64,000 nt of DNA from Bradyrhizobium canariense (GTDB taxonomy: Bacteria; Pseudomonadota; Alphaproteobacteria; Rhizobiales; Xanthobacteraceae). The position numbers and the translations under genes were made by a program. Of this stretch, positions 36,427-45,535 are shown one piece after another. How positions within the stretch are numbered: the stretch's first letter is position 1; each line of letters begins with the position of its first letter. Location: positions 1,736,001 through 1,800,000 of the forward strand of contig NZ_LT629750.1 in assembly GCF_900105125.1 (NCBI RefSeq), read 5' to 3'. The notes beneath the pieces are model-generated. The model had not been told where the DNA came from. It did not search any database and was given only the letters and a program-made list of their open reading frames with translations.

Positions 36427-37812
36427 TCACGACGGCCGCTTGCGTTTGTGGGCGAACGGATTGGCTTTCTCGCGCAACGAGATCCGCACCGGTGTGCCCG
36501 GCAGTTCGAAAAACTCACGCAAGGAATTGACGAGATAACGAAGATAGGACTGCGGCACGGCATCGGCGCGCGAACAGAACAACACGAAGCTCGGCGGACG
36601 CGCCTTGGCCTGGGTGATATAGTTCAGCTTCAGCCTTCGGCCCGACACCGCCGGCGGCGGGTTGGCATCCACAGCCTGCTCGAACCAGCGGTTAAGTGCA
36701 GCCGTCGGGACGCGCCTGTTCCAGACCGCGTAGGCCTGTTCGATCGCGCTCATGAGGCGATCGATGCCCTCGCCCATCAAGCCCGACACCGCGACGATGG
36801 GCGCGCCCTTGACCTGCGGCAGCCAGTGATCGGTGTCGGTGCGCAGCGCCGAGACCAGATTGGACTGCCGTCCCATCAGATCCCATTTGTTGACCGCAAT
36901 CACGAGTGCCCGGCCCTCGCGTTCGATCAGGTCCGCGATCCGCAGGTCCTGCTCCTCGAACTTGTTCTGCGCGTCCATCATCAGCACCACGACTTCGGCA
37001 AAGCGCACGGCACGCAATGCGTCCGCGACCGAAAGCTTCTCCAGCTTTTCCTCGATCCGGGAGCGCCGCCGCAAGCCCGCGGTATCGAACACGCGAAAAT
37101 CCCGCCCCTGCCAATTGATCTCGACGGAAATGGAATCGCGGGTGGTGCCGGCCTCGGAACTGGTCAAAAGGCGCTCTTCCCCGAGCAGATGATTGATCAG
37201 CGTCGACTTGCCGGCGTTGGGGCGTCCGACGATGGCAACGCGAATAGGCCGCTTCGCAATATCCTCATCGGGATCGATGATGTCGTCATCGTCGAACTCT
37301 TCGGGTTCTTTCGCCGGTTCGGGCATCAGCGCGCGCACGGCGTCATAGAGATCGCTCATCCCCTCGCCATGCTCGGCTGAAATCTGGATCGGCTCACCGA
37401 GCCCGAGCGCGTAGGACTCCATCGCACCGATTTCTCCGTGCTTGCCCTCGGCCTTGTTGGCGACCAGCACCACCGGCTTGTTGGCGCGGCGGGCGAAATC
37501 CGCGAAAGCACGATCGTTCGGCGTGAGACCAACACGCGCATCGATCACGAACATCAGCGCGTCGGCAAGGCCGATCGCGGCTTCGGTCTGCTCCTGCATC
37601 CGCGCGGTCAGCGAGCCCTTTGCGCCCTCGTCCAGGCCTGCGGTGTCGATAATCGTGAATTCGAGATCGCCCAGACGCGCCTCGCCTTCGCGGCGGTCAC
37701 GCGTGACGCCGGGCTCGTCATCGACCAGAGCAAGCTTTTGCCCAACCAGACGGTTGAACAGCGTTGATTTTCCGACGTTGGGCCGGCCGATAATGGCAAT
37801 CGTGAAAGACAT
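36427..37812 (-). CDS. der: Ribosome assembly GTPase Der (EngA)
   Basis: 461 residues with two GTPase domains in tandem and a C-terminal KH-like domain. The first P-loop is GRPNVGKST (9-17) and the second is GRPNAGKST near 195, followed by DTAGL motifs in both. Der is needed for 50S subunit maturation. It is the last gene of a TPR-lipoprotein-der group. Confidence 0.97.
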   Translation of the reverse strand: MSFTIAIIGRPNVGKSTLFNRLVGQKLALVDDEPGVTRDRREGEARLGDLEFTIIDTAGLDEGAKGSLTARMQEQTEAAIGLADALMFVIDARVGLTPNDRAFADFARRANKPVVLVANKAEGKHGEIGAMESYALGLGEPIQISAEHGEGMSDLYDAVRALMPEPAKEPEEFDDDDIIDPDEDIAKRPIRVAIVGRPNAGKSTLINHLLGEERLLTSSEAGTTRDSISVEINWQGRDFRVFDTAGLRRRSRIEEKLEKLSVADALRAVRFAEVVVLMMDAQNKFEEQDLRIADLIEREGRALVIAVNKWDLMGRQSNLVSALRTDTDHWLPQVKGAPIVAVSGLMGEGIDRLMSAIEQAYAVWNRRVPTAALNRWFEQAVDANPPPAVSGRRLKLNYITQAKARPPSFVLFCSRADAVPQSYLRYLVNSLREFFELPGTPVRISLREKANPFAHKRKRPS

Positions 37813-37866
37813 AGGTGATCCCTGCGCCCGTTATCGGGCGCATGTCAATTTAAGCACAAAACGAAA

Positions 37867-38445
37867 TCAGCGCGAGAAACCACCGCTGGGCAGTGGCGCC
37901 GGGAATGGCGCAGCAGATTGTTGCGCCGATTGCGCGGGTTGAGCCGATTGCGCATCCGGGGCCGGTTGCGCGGTCTGCTGATCCGGTGGCGGCGCGGTGG
38001 TGCGCTTGCGCACTATCTTTTTAGGCTTGGGCGCCGGCGGGGCTGCGGCCGTGCTGCCATCTTCCTCAGGCGCTGCATTGGGATCCTGCGCGGCGTCCGG
38101 CGTGGTGCTGGCCGTGGCCGGCTGCTTGGTCTTGCTCTTGGCCTTGGATTTCTTCGCCTTCGGGTCTTCTTCGGGAGGCGGTGCCGCGGCGGCGGCTGCG
38201 GCATTCTGTTGATCGGTCGGCTGCTGCTCGGCAGCGCCCTTGTACAGATCCTTCGGTACACCCTGCTCGAGACCGGGAACGCCGTCAGGAAAGACCGGCT
38301 TGCGTTCGCCCGGCAGCTTCTTCTTGGTGTCGAGGAAATCCAGGAGATCGGTAGGATCCCAATTGCTCGCACTGGAGCAGCCGGCCAGCGCGCCTGTCAG
38401 CGCGATGAGAACAGCGGCAGCGATCAGACGTTGCGAGCGGCGCAT
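37867..38445 (-). CDS. Lipoprotein with BamB-like N-terminus but no beta-propeller
   Basis: 192 residues from ATG 38445 (TTG 38463 is an alternative). A signal peptide ends in the lipobox AGC-SSA. About 50 ordered residues follow (WDPTDLLDFLDTKKKLPGER then KPVFPDGVPGLEQGVP), then a Pro/Ala/Lys/Gln-rich disordered tail. It lies between a YfgM-like TPR gene and der, the slot that bamB occupies in many Proteobacteria. The LPGERKPVFP segment resembles the start of alphaproteobacterial BamB, yet the eight-bladed propeller is absent. Its role is unknown; a structural or Bam-associated part is an inference. Confidence 0.72.
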   Translation of the reverse strand: MRRSQRLIAAAVLIALTGALAGCSSASNWDPTDLLDFLDTKKKLPGERKPVFPDGVPGLEQGVPKDLYKGAAEQQPTDQQNAAAAAAAPPPEEDPKAKKSKAKSKTKQPATASTTPDAAQDPNAAPEEDGSTAAAPPAPKPKKIVRKRTTAPPPDQQTAQPAPDAQSAQPAQSAQQSAAPFPAPLPSGGFSR

Positions 38446-38477
38446 ATTCGATTTCTCACTCAACTCTTGTTCCGCCG

Positions 38478-39131
38478 TCAGCTTTTAGCAACTGGCGGAA
38501 GCAATGCCTGCAGCGCTTCGGCGCGCGAACGGAGGCCCGGAGGCGTCTCGGCGTCATTGGCAATCAGATCCAGCCATTTCCGCGCCGCGGTCGGATCGTT
38601 GGCGCGCCAGGCCGACAGCGCGAGCAGCTCGCGTGCGGTATGGCGAAAGGTCGCCGCCGCCGCGGTGGAGGGCTCAAGGCGCTGAAGCATGTTGGGGTAG
38701 CTCGTCGTCTCCAGCAGCAATCCGGCTGCTCGAACCTTGGCAAGTTCCTGCTCCAGCGCGCCGACACTGTGATCGGCCGATATGTCGTCGTAGAGTTTTA
38801 CCGCGGCCTGCGGATCGCGGCTTCCGAGTTCGGCCGCGGCGCGCAGCCGCGCCAGCATCCGATAACCATATGGAGCGGTCGCGGCGAGGCTGTTGAAGGC
38901 TGCTTCAGCCTCGGAATGCTTGCTCTGCTCGGAGAGCTCCACTGCCCTGTCGAAGGCTCCACCGGCCTCAGCGGCCTTCTTGGCCTCGAGATATTGATAG
39001 CCCCGCCAGCCGCCCACCGCGGCGATAACCAGGAGCGCGCCGGCGACGATAAAGACCGAATACCGGTCCCACAGCTTTTTGAGCTGTTCGCGGCGGACAT
39101 CCTCGTCTACTTCATCAAATAATTCAGACAC
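38478..39131 (-). CDS. YfgM-like tetratricopeptide protein (TPR_21)
   Basis: 217 residues with a GTG start (39131). It starts with a short acidic tail (SELFDEVDEDVRREQLKKLW), then a single membrane helix at about 27-47 (YSVFIVAGALLVIAAVGGW), then a periplasmic helical-repeat domain (YDDISADHSVGALEQEL, AREL). This is the YfgM/ancillary SecYEG translocon subunit type. It is followed by a lipoprotein and der, as in yfgM-bamB-der. Confidence 0.86.
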   Translation of the reverse strand: MSELFDEVDEDVRREQLKKLWDRYSVFIVAGALLVIAAVGGWRGYQYLEAKKAAEAGGAFDRAVELSEQSKHSEAEAAFNSLAATAPYGYRMLARLRAAAELGSRDPQAAVKLYDDISADHSVGALEQELAKVRAAGLLLETTSYPNMLQRLEPSTAAAATFRHTARELLALSAWRANDPTAARKWLDLIANDAETPPGLRSRAEALQALLPPVAKS

Positions 39132-39371
39132 TTAAAGCTATCCCATCCCCGATGGACCGCGCCATCCGTCAAACCCGGAACACGCGTGATCCCGCAATTG
39201 GCGGCGGCGATACCCTAGCGATATGGCGGTGGCAAGGCAAAGCCGCCCGCATTCCCCGCTCAATATTTTATTCGTTAATTCAATGCGATGCGGGCGCTGA
39301 AACCGTGGCGACGGCGCCCCTTGCGAATCAGGCATCGGAACCGTCGCGTTCAATCGCCTCAGGAACCTTGG

Positions 39372-39761
39372 TCAAACGCCGCCCGGCTGAACATAGCAAT
39401 AGACGTAACCGGCACGGCTCAAAAATACGATGCCGTGTCCGGTCGGATTCGATTTGTCCCATTTGAGCTTGTTGTTCGGGATTTCGACTTCGGTTCCGAT
39501 TTCGATATGCGGACGTCTGCGCGGCTCATCCGGCCTGTCGTCAGTAATAACCGCGTAAGTTTTCCCATCCTTGACGTGAACTTCGTCCGCCCAATAGGCA
39601 TCGGCTTCGCCGCAACACGAAGCGGTCGGTACATCCGGTTGCATCAGAGCTTGATACCACTCTCTGACTGCGGGATCGACCGCGTCCCATTGCCCGAGGT
39701 CGCGCGCATCAGCGACTCCGATCATGGAACCAAACACCAGGCAGAGGACAATGCGTTTCAT
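39372..39761 (-). CDS. Secreted hypothetical protein, 129 aa
   Basis: 129 residues. The signal peptide ends at GVADA-R. The mature part includes an unusual CC pair (TASCCGEADAYWADEV) and ends YVYCYVQPGGV. Periplasmic location is expected. I recognise the type from rhizobial genomes (short secreted proteins with SCCGEADAYWADE), but no function is established. Not in an obvious operon. Confidence 0.7.
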   Translation of the reverse strand: MKRIVLCLVFGSMIGVADARDLGQWDAVDPAVREWYQALMQPDVPTASCCGEADAYWADEVHVKDGKTYAVITDDRPDEPRRRPHIEIGTEVEIPNNKLKWDKSNPTGHGIVFLSRAGYVYCYVQPGGV

Positions 39762-39895
39762 CTCGCACTCCCAGAGTTTTCCCAGCGTGTTTGTTCAAAG
39801 CAATGTTCGTGCCGCGAATCAGCTAGGCTGCGCAGATCGCATCATCGATGCTTGAATCGTTTTGCGCGCTTCGCGAATTTGTGATTTCGCGCGAC

Positions 39896-41491
39896 TTAAT
39901 GCGCCGCCAATGCGTCGCGCAGTTGCTTCTTCATCACCTTGCCGTTGGCATTGCGCGGCAGAGGCTGGATCGTCAACGCGATTGTCTCCGGAACCTTGTA
40001 GTCCGAGAGCCGCTCCGCGCACCACGCGCGCAAGACTTCGCTGCCAACATCGCTATCGCGCGTCACGACCACGGCATGCACGCGCTCGCCCAGAACCGGA
40101 CAAGGTTTTGCGATGATGGCGCTCTCGACAACGGCGGGATGGCCGGCCAACACGGATTCGACTTCGGCGGAATAGATCTTGAGCCCTCCGCGGTTGATCA
40201 TGTCTTTCTGACGGTCAAACACGCGCACAAAATTCTGTTCGTCGATCGAACCGAGATCGCCCGAATGCCAAAAGCCGCCGGTGAAACTTTCCGCCGTCGC
40301 CGTCGGATTGTTCCAGTAACCTTTGATGACCGAGCCGCCGTGAATCCAGATTTCGCCGACCTCTCCGCGCGGCAGTTCGCGGCCTGCGGCATCCACCACG
40401 ATGATCTGCGCGCCGGGACAGGGCAAGCCGACGCTGTCGAGGTGCTCGGCCGTCAGCTCGCCTGGCATGACGGTGGAAGGCGATGTGGTTTCGGTCGCGC
40501 CGTAGCAATTCATCAGCTTCAAGTCACGGACATTGGCTTTAAGCTTCTCGATCGTGGCCACCGGCATCGGCGCCCCGCCGAAGCCGCCGATCCGCCAACT
40601 CGACAGGTCGTAGCTCTCGAAATCCGGCTGCAACAGGCAGAGATTGTACATCGCCGGTACCATTACCGTATAGGTGACGCGCTCACGCGCCGCGACCTTC
40701 AGGTACTCCACCGCCTTGAACTCGGGCAAAATGATCAGCGTGCCTGCGCAGGCGACCATGGTCATGACATTGGCAACGGCGCCGGTGACATGTGCGAGCG
40801 GCACTGCGGCGATCGAACGATCCGACGCCGTCAGTTGCAGGCAGGACACGAAAATCATCGCGGAGTGGATGACGTTGCAATGCGCGAGCATCGCGCCCTT
40901 GGGCCGGCCGGTGGTGCCGGAAGTGTAGAGGATCATCGCAATGTCCTCTTCGCCGACCTCGGCATGGTCCTGTAAAGGCGCATTGTCGGTGAGCGCGGAA
41001 AATGCCGAAGCGCCGGTGTCATCGACAGAAAGCCGATACTTCAGATCGGGCATGTCGGCCGCTGCGGGCAGACGATCCGACAGCGTGGCCTCGTGGATGA
41101 GAAGCATGGCGCCGCAATCGGTAAGCACGTGCGCAATCTCCGGCTTTTGTTGCCGGGTGCTGAGCAGCACCGTCACGGCGCCGAGATTGGCCACAGCGAA
41201 CATCGCCAGCACGAATTCGATGCGGTTGCCGAGCAGCAGCGCGACCCGATCGCCGGCTCGCACACCCGTCTTCCGCAATCCGGTCGCGATGCCAGCAGAT
41301 TGCTGCACGACCTCGCGCCAGTTCATCCGGCGCTCGCCGCAGACCAGCGCTTCGCCGTCCGGATTTCGCGAAGCCGCCTCCATCACCATCGCCCAGATGC
41401 TTTTGGGCCGTTCACAAAACGCCGGCACCACGCGATCGCCGAAGCGCGCCTGAAGCCCCATCGGGGAAATCGAATATCCCGACCAATCCAT
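39896..41491 (-). CDS. AMP-dependent acyl-CoA synthetase / ligase
   Basis: 531 residues from ATG 41491; a GTG at 41512 would add seven. It is an ANL-superfamily ligase that forms acyl-CoA through an acyl-adenylate. The P-loop motif is YTSGTTGRPKGAM, the A5 motif MNCYGATETTS, and the hinge FDRQKDMINRGGLKIYSAEVE. The catalytic lysine is in NANGKVMKKQL. Acid specificity (fatty or aromatic) cannot be read directly. The panB gene just upstream is in the same direction, 53 bases away. Confidence 0.9.
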   Translation of the reverse strand: MDWSGYSISPMGLQARFGDRVVPAFCERPKSIWAMVMEAASRNPDGEALVCGERRMNWREVVQQSAGIATGLRKTGVRAGDRVALLLGNRIEFVLAMFAVANLGAVTVLLSTRQQKPEIAHVLTDCGAMLLIHEATLSDRLPAAADMPDLKYRLSVDDTGASAFSALTDNAPLQDHAEVGEEDIAMILYTSGTTGRPKGAMLAHCNVIHSAMIFVSCLQLTASDRSIAAVPLAHVTGAVANVMTMVACAGTLIILPEFKAVEYLKVAARERVTYTVMVPAMYNLCLLQPDFESYDLSSWRIGGFGGAPMPVATIEKLKANVRDLKLMNCYGATETTSPSTVMPGELTAEHLDSVGLPCPGAQIIVVDAAGRELPRGEVGEIWIHGGSVIKGYWNNPTATAESFTGGFWHSGDLGSIDEQNFVRVFDRQKDMINRGGLKIYSAEVESVLAGHPAVVESAIIAKPCPVLGERVHAVVVTRDSDVGSEVLRAWCAERLSDYKVPETIALTIQPLPRNANGKVMKKQLRDALAAH

Positions 41492-41543
41492 CGTCGCGTC
41501 CCGCCTCAGCACTTCTCTCAGCTCTCTTTAGCCCTTCGCCTTT

Positions 41544-42368
41544 CTAGCTTTTGGCCTTCATGCCGTAGACGTGCTCCGGACCCGGGAAGGCGCGAGCGCG
41601 CACGTCCTTCGCATAACCTTCGATCGCGGCCTCGATCATCGGGCCGAGATCACCATAGCGGCGGACGAATTTCGGCGGCCGCGCAGACAGCCCCAGCATA
41701 TCTTCAAGCACCAGAACCTGGCCGTCGCAGGCCGCGCTGGCGCCGATGCCGATGGTCGGAATTGCGATGGTCTCCGTGATCTTCCGCGCCAATGGCTCGG
41801 CGACCGCCTCGATCACGACCGAGAATGCTCCGGCTTGCGAAACCGCGCGGGCGTCGTTCTCGATCGGCTCCCAGCTGCTTTCCTCGCGGCCCTGCGCGCG
41901 AAAGGAGCCGAGCGTATTGATCGATTGCGGTGTCAGGCCGATATGCCCCATCACGGGAACGCCGCGTTCGGCAAGAAACGCGATGGTCTCCGCCATCCGC
42001 ACGCCGCCTTCGAGTTTTACGGCGCCGCACTGGGTTTCTTTGAGAATTCGCACGGCGGACTGAAACGCCTGCTCCTTTGACGCCTCGTAGGAGCCGAACG
42101 GCATGTCCACCACGACCAGCGCATGCTGCGAGCCGCGCATGACCGCGCGGCCCTGCAGGATCATCATGTCGAGCGTCACCGGCACCGTGGTCTCGAAACC
42201 GTGCATGACGTTGCCGAGGGAATCGCCGACCAGAATGACGTCGCAATAGCGATCGACCAGTGCGGCGGTGTGCGCGTGATAGGACGTCAGCATGACGATC
42301 GGCTCGCCGTTCTTGCGGGCGCGGATATCCGGCGCGGTCTTGCGCTTGATGGTCGATTGGACAGACAT
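41544..42368 (-). CDS. panB: 3-methyl-2-oxobutanoate hydroxymethyltransferase
   Basis: 274 residues. First step of pantothenate synthesis: adds a hydroxymethyl group from methylene-THF to alpha-ketoisovalerate. The metal site is in VGDSLG (about 47-52), and the family marks include [14 protein letters not shown] and EAVAEPLA with its catalytic Glu. It begins one base from the NnrU-like stop in the same direction. panC is not in the window. Confidence 0.96.
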   Translation of the reverse strand: MSVQSTIKRKTAPDIRARKNGEPIVMLTSYHAHTAALVDRYCDVILVGDSLGNVMHGFETTVPVTLDMMILQGRAVMRGSQHALVVVDMPFGSYEASKEQAFQSAVRILKETQCGAVKLEGGVRMAETIAFLAERGVPVMGHIGLTPQSINTLGSFRAQGREESSWEPIENDARAVSQAGAFSVVIEAVAEPLARKITETIAIPTIGIGASAACDGQVLVLEDMLGLSARPPKFVRRYGDLGPMIEAAIEGYAKDVRARAFPGPEHVYGMKAKS

Positions 42369-42369
42369 T

Positions 42370-42954
42370 TTAAACTCCGATGACGGGAACGCCGATCACG
42401 ACAGGATGAAACACAAAGGCCAGCGCCAGATAGGCGACGATTCCGACCGCGACCGCAATCAGGTCGTTGCCAACACCGCCGACCGGGATTGGCGGCGCGC
42501 CGCTGTCGGCGCGATGTTTCAGCGAAATCCGGTCGAATACGGCCCAGGCCAGAAATGAACCGAACAGGATGATCGAGCCGAGATCGCCGTTGGCAAGCAG
42601 ATGCGCGGCCGCCCATAGCTTGACGCCCGCCAGCATCGGATGCTTCAGCTTGGTGTAAATGCGGCCGCGGATGTAGGAGGCCGCCACCAGGATCACGGCT
42701 GGCAGCATCAACGCGTCGGTGATGTGCTTGAATGCGGTCGGCGGAGTCCAGACGTCGATCCATCCGGTTGCGCGATAATCGGCAAAACCCCACACGATCA
42801 GCACCAGGCCAAGCAGCGAGATCAGCCCATAGCCGGCCTTGTAACCGCCCTCGCCCGTCGATGCGACGACGCGCGCGCGCAAATCACGCTGTGTCGTGAC
42901 CAGGTGGATCCCGAAGAACAGCACGAGGCCCAGGATCATTACCAGCAGTCCCAC
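42370..42954 (-). CDS. NnrU family membrane protein
   Basis: About 194 residues from GTG 42954, which has AAGGGGAC in front; an in-frame TTG at 42972 would add six residues. It has five or six hydrophobic helices, and the family pattern [14 protein letters not shown] at the start and [21 protein letters not shown] in the middle. NnrU proteins are linked to denitrification in some species and resemble isoprenylcysteine methyltransferase-like membrane proteins. No nitrogen-oxide genes are nearby. It may be co-transcribed with panB. Confidence 0.85.
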   Translation of the reverse strand: MGLLVMILGLVLFFGIHLVTTQRDLRARVVASTGEGGYKAGYGLISLLGLVLIVWGFADYRATGWIDVWTPPTAFKHITDALMLPAVILVAASYIRGRIYTKLKHPMLAGVKLWAAAHLLANGDLGSIILFGSFLAWAVFDRISLKHRADSGAPPIPVGGVGNDLIAVAVGIVAYLALAFVFHPVVIGVPVIGV

Positions 42955-43027
42955 GACGTCCCCTTTTTGCAAGTGAGCCTCGCTACGGATAGCTCTGCCG
43001 GGGCGAAGCGTCTCAACGCCCCTCGCC

Positions 43028-43062
43028 CGTCATACGCGGGCTTGACCCGCGTATCCATCCCG
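43028..43062. repeat. Rhizobial palindromic repeat element
   Basis: CGTC followed by ATACGCGGG (43032-43040), CTTGA, CCCGCGTAT (43046-43054) and CCATC. This matches the layout of the short intergenic palindromes abundant in Bradyrhizobium and relatives (GGGCTTGACCC core, flanked by CGTCAT and ATCCATC). It lies between the convergent or adjacent ends of NnrU-like and HdeA-like genes. The family link is from memory of the pattern. Confidence 0.6.
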
Positions 43063-43139
43063 TTTCCGGCTAATTGGATATGCAAAGACAGGCACCGTCA
43101 CGCGGCCTGCGCTATATTGATCGTGTCACTTCCGTTCGT

Positions 43140-43448
43140 CTAATTGGCGAAAGCCTTCTCGGCGGCCGAGAGGACGTTGTCGTTGGGCTGCTTGGAGCAG
43201 TACTGCGACAAGGCTTTCGTCTTTTCGGTGAAACCCACCGGGTCCAGCACCGGGGAGTTATTCTTGTGACCGAAATAGCCGCTCAGCCAGAATAGAAATG
43301 GGCCGCGATCTTCAGGCGTGGTTTTCTCCCAGAACTGGTCGCAAGTCATCGCTGAAAAGTCGACCGGTGGCAGCACTTTGTGCTGTGCTTTCGCTTCATG
43401 GAACGAGCACAGGAGTACGGCGAAGCACAGTACCGCAACTGATTTCAT
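43140..43448 (-). CDS. HdeA/HdeB-type acid-stress chaperone-like protein
   Basis: 102 residues from ATG 43448 (AGAGGAAA upstream). A longer frame to 43580 has no supporting features. The signal peptide ends at EAKAQ. The mature protein has C36 in DFSAMTCDQFW and C84 in SQYCSKQP, the disulfide pair that defines HdeA-like proteins. These protect periplasmic proteins at low pH in enterobacteria; the role in rhizobia is presumed similar. Confidence 0.8.
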   Translation of the reverse strand: MKSVAVLCFAVLLCSFHEAKAQHKVLPPVDFSAMTCDQFWEKTTPEDRGPFLFWLSGYFGHKNNSPVLDPVGFTEKTKALSQYCSKQPNDNVLSAAEKAFAN

Positions 43449-43622
43449 GACGTTTCCTCTTATGAATTTGGCGGTAAACTTACCCATGCCTCGGCTTTTT
43501 ACTAGCCCTTTTACGCGCCAAACCGATCCCGGAATTTTCCTGAGCGCGCACCTGACCACTACGATGTCGGAACTATGCACCGTTCGGGCTTCTGTCTTCC
43601 CGAACGGGAGGGTCGAACAGCG

Positions 43623-44234
43623 TCACGGCGTCCCCGATTGCGTCCCCAGGTCGCGATTATCGACATAGCGGATAGCGATCGGCCGGCCGGCGAGCGCGCC
43701 AGCTAAGTCGCCACTGAATTTCAGCGGCACGCAGGCATCGAGCGAGGCGTTGATCGCCTTGAGATAGGTATCGCGGATGTCGGCCGAGACACCCGCGGTC
43801 GCGAAAGTCAGGCGCGGCGAGGCAATGATCTCGCCGGACCGCTTGAAGCTGAAACGCACCGTTATCTGCATGCCCTGCTTGGCCGCATCAGCCGGTGGTG
43901 GTGACCAGCAGGACCGCAATTCCGCAAAGAGATCGCCGATGGTATCGAGATCGTGGTCGGGCTTGACGTATTTTGCCTTGTCATCGTCAGGCGGCACGCT
44001 TTCGATCGTTAGCTGCAAATTCTCGCCATAAGGATAATCGATCTCCGGAATGCACGGCCCGTGATTGAAGACGCTGCAGAACGTCGGCGTGCAGGGGCGT
44101 CCACTCAGCACGCTGCAAGGGGCATGGGAAAACGGCGTGGCGTCGATTTGATGCCGATGCCGGGCCTTGGCGGCGCCCGCAACAGCCATTCCTGCGGTGA
44201 CAATAACAAGCCAAATAACGATGCGCCGGAGCAT
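43623..44234 (-). CDS. Secreted hypothetical protein with TonB-C-like region
   Basis: 203 residues from ATG 44234. The signal peptide ends near AKARHRH. A Cys/Pro-rich stretch with repeated FSHAPC, GRPCTPTFC and FNHGPCIP units follows. The C-terminal half (QITVRFSFKRSGEIIASPRL to AIRYVDNR) has the beta-alpha-beta pattern of TonB C-terminal-like domains found in many small rhizobial periplasmic proteins. It lacks a membrane-spanning TonB arm. Function unknown. Confidence 0.7.
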   Translation of the reverse strand: MLRRIVIWLVIVTAGMAVAGAAKARHRHQIDATPFSHAPCSVLSGRPCTPTFCSVFNHGPCIPEIDYPYGENLQLTIESVPPDDDKAKYVKPDHDLDTIGDLFAELRSCWSPPPADAAKQGMQITVRFSFKRSGEIIASPRLTFATAGVSADIRDTYLKAINASLDACVPLKFSGDLAGALAGRPIAIRYVDNRDLGTQSGTP

Positions 44235-44358
44235 GAAGCGAGCCCTCGAAAGCAACACGATTTAACCGAAAATGATGCGCGCAGCCGGCGTTATCAAGCC
44301 TGGATCTGGTCACATCCGCGCGTTCACGGCCGGCAGCCCCTGACCAATACGCTCCGCC

Positions 44359-45498
44359 TCAGATGTCGCGCGCGTGCTGCTTCAGGTAATCTTGATCCGG
44401 CTCGACCCCGATGCCGGGAATATCGTTCAGCCTGATCATGCCGCCGCGCTCGATCCCGCTTTTGGCCGGATAAAGGCCGGCCTCATCGATAAACTGCGTT
44501 CCGTTCAGCGCCACCGGGCCATCGAGCCCAAATACGCTGGCGAGCTGACACGCCGCCATTTTGGTGAGTAGCCCGTCCGTCAACCCGCTGACCAGCATCG
44601 GCAGCCCCGCGGCCTGTGCGACCGCAATCTGCTGCAATGACGGCCACACTCCGCCGCTGCGGGTGACCTTGATGATGAGGTAGTCGACCAGCCCCGCGGC
44701 GACATGATTGAGGAAATCACCCGGGCTGACGCTGGCCTCGTCCACCGCCAGCGGAATGCGGGTAGCGCGGCGTAGTTCACGCATGGCAGTGAACTGATCC
44801 GCCGGCAGCGGCTGTTCGAGGATATCGACCCCGATCTCCTCGAATGCGCGCGCGACATATTTGGCGCCGGTGATGTTGAAACCCTGATTGGCGTCCGACC
44901 ACAGGAAACCGCCGCTCGCGATCGTCTGCTTCAGCGCCTTGGCCACCGCAATGTCGGTCTCCGGCTGCACCGCCGCCTTGAAATTGAAATGCCTGTATCC
45001 GTCGGCCTGTCCGGCCAGCATTTGCTGCCTCGCCTCTTCGGCATCGTGGCCGGTGATCGTGAAGCTGATCGACAGATCGCGCCGCTCGCGTGCGCCACCG
45101 AGGAACTCGCGTAGTGGCAGACCGGCGCGCTTGGCAACGAGATCATGGATGGCGATATCGATCGCCGATTTGGCGATCGGCTGTCCGGTGCTGGTTCCCC
45201 GTCCGATGGCCGCGTTCATCCTGGCGTGCAGGCCGGCGCGATCGGATACGTCATGGCCGATGATGGCAGGTGCGAGGTGACGGCGGATGGTAGATACCGC
45301 CGATTCCGGCGTCTCATAAGACCATTGCCGCATCGGTCGGCACTCGCCCCAGCCCACGACACCGTCGTCGTCGCGGATTTTGACGTAGATCAGGATGACT
45401 TCGTCGCCGGCTCCCCCGGCGCTTCCCGATGCGAAGGTGAAGGTCGACTTGACGCGAACCCCGACGGGAAAGACTTCGACCGATTCAATCCGGCTCAT
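44359..45498 (-). CDS. Mandelate racemase / muconate-lactonising family enzyme (enolase superfamily)
   Basis: 379 residues. The capping domain is at the N-terminus and the TIM-barrel after about 130. Metal ligands are D202 (SDANQG), E228 (ILEQPL) and D253 (VDEAS). Base candidates are K174 (NFKAA) and K277 (IIKVTRSGG). The two-lysine arrangement points to the MLE-like subgroup. The first lysine of the usual KxK motif is an asparagine here. Substrate may be a sugar acid, dipeptide or cycloisomer. It follows an MFS importer gene in the same direction by about 37 bases, so uptake and catabolism are probably linked. Confidence 0.88.
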   Translation of the reverse strand: MSRIESVEVFPVGVRVKSTFTFASGSAGGAGDEVILIYVKIRDDDGVVGWGECRPMRQWSYETPESAVSTIRRHLAPAIIGHDVSDRAGLHARMNAAIGRGTSTGQPIAKSAIDIAIHDLVAKRAGLPLREFLGGARERRDLSISFTITGHDAEEARQQMLAGQADGYRHFNFKAAVQPETDIAVAKALKQTIASGGFLWSDANQGFNITGAKYVARAFEEIGVDILEQPLPADQFTAMRELRRATRIPLAVDEASVSPGDFLNHVAAGLVDYLIIKVTRSGGVWPSLQQIAVAQAAGLPMLVSGLTDGLLTKMAACQLASVFGLDGPVALNGTQFIDEAGLYPAKSGIERGGMIRLNDIPGIGVEPDQDYLKQHARDI

Positions 45499-45535
45499 TA
45501 CTTATTCTTTCGCATCGCGCGGACTCGCTTTGGCA

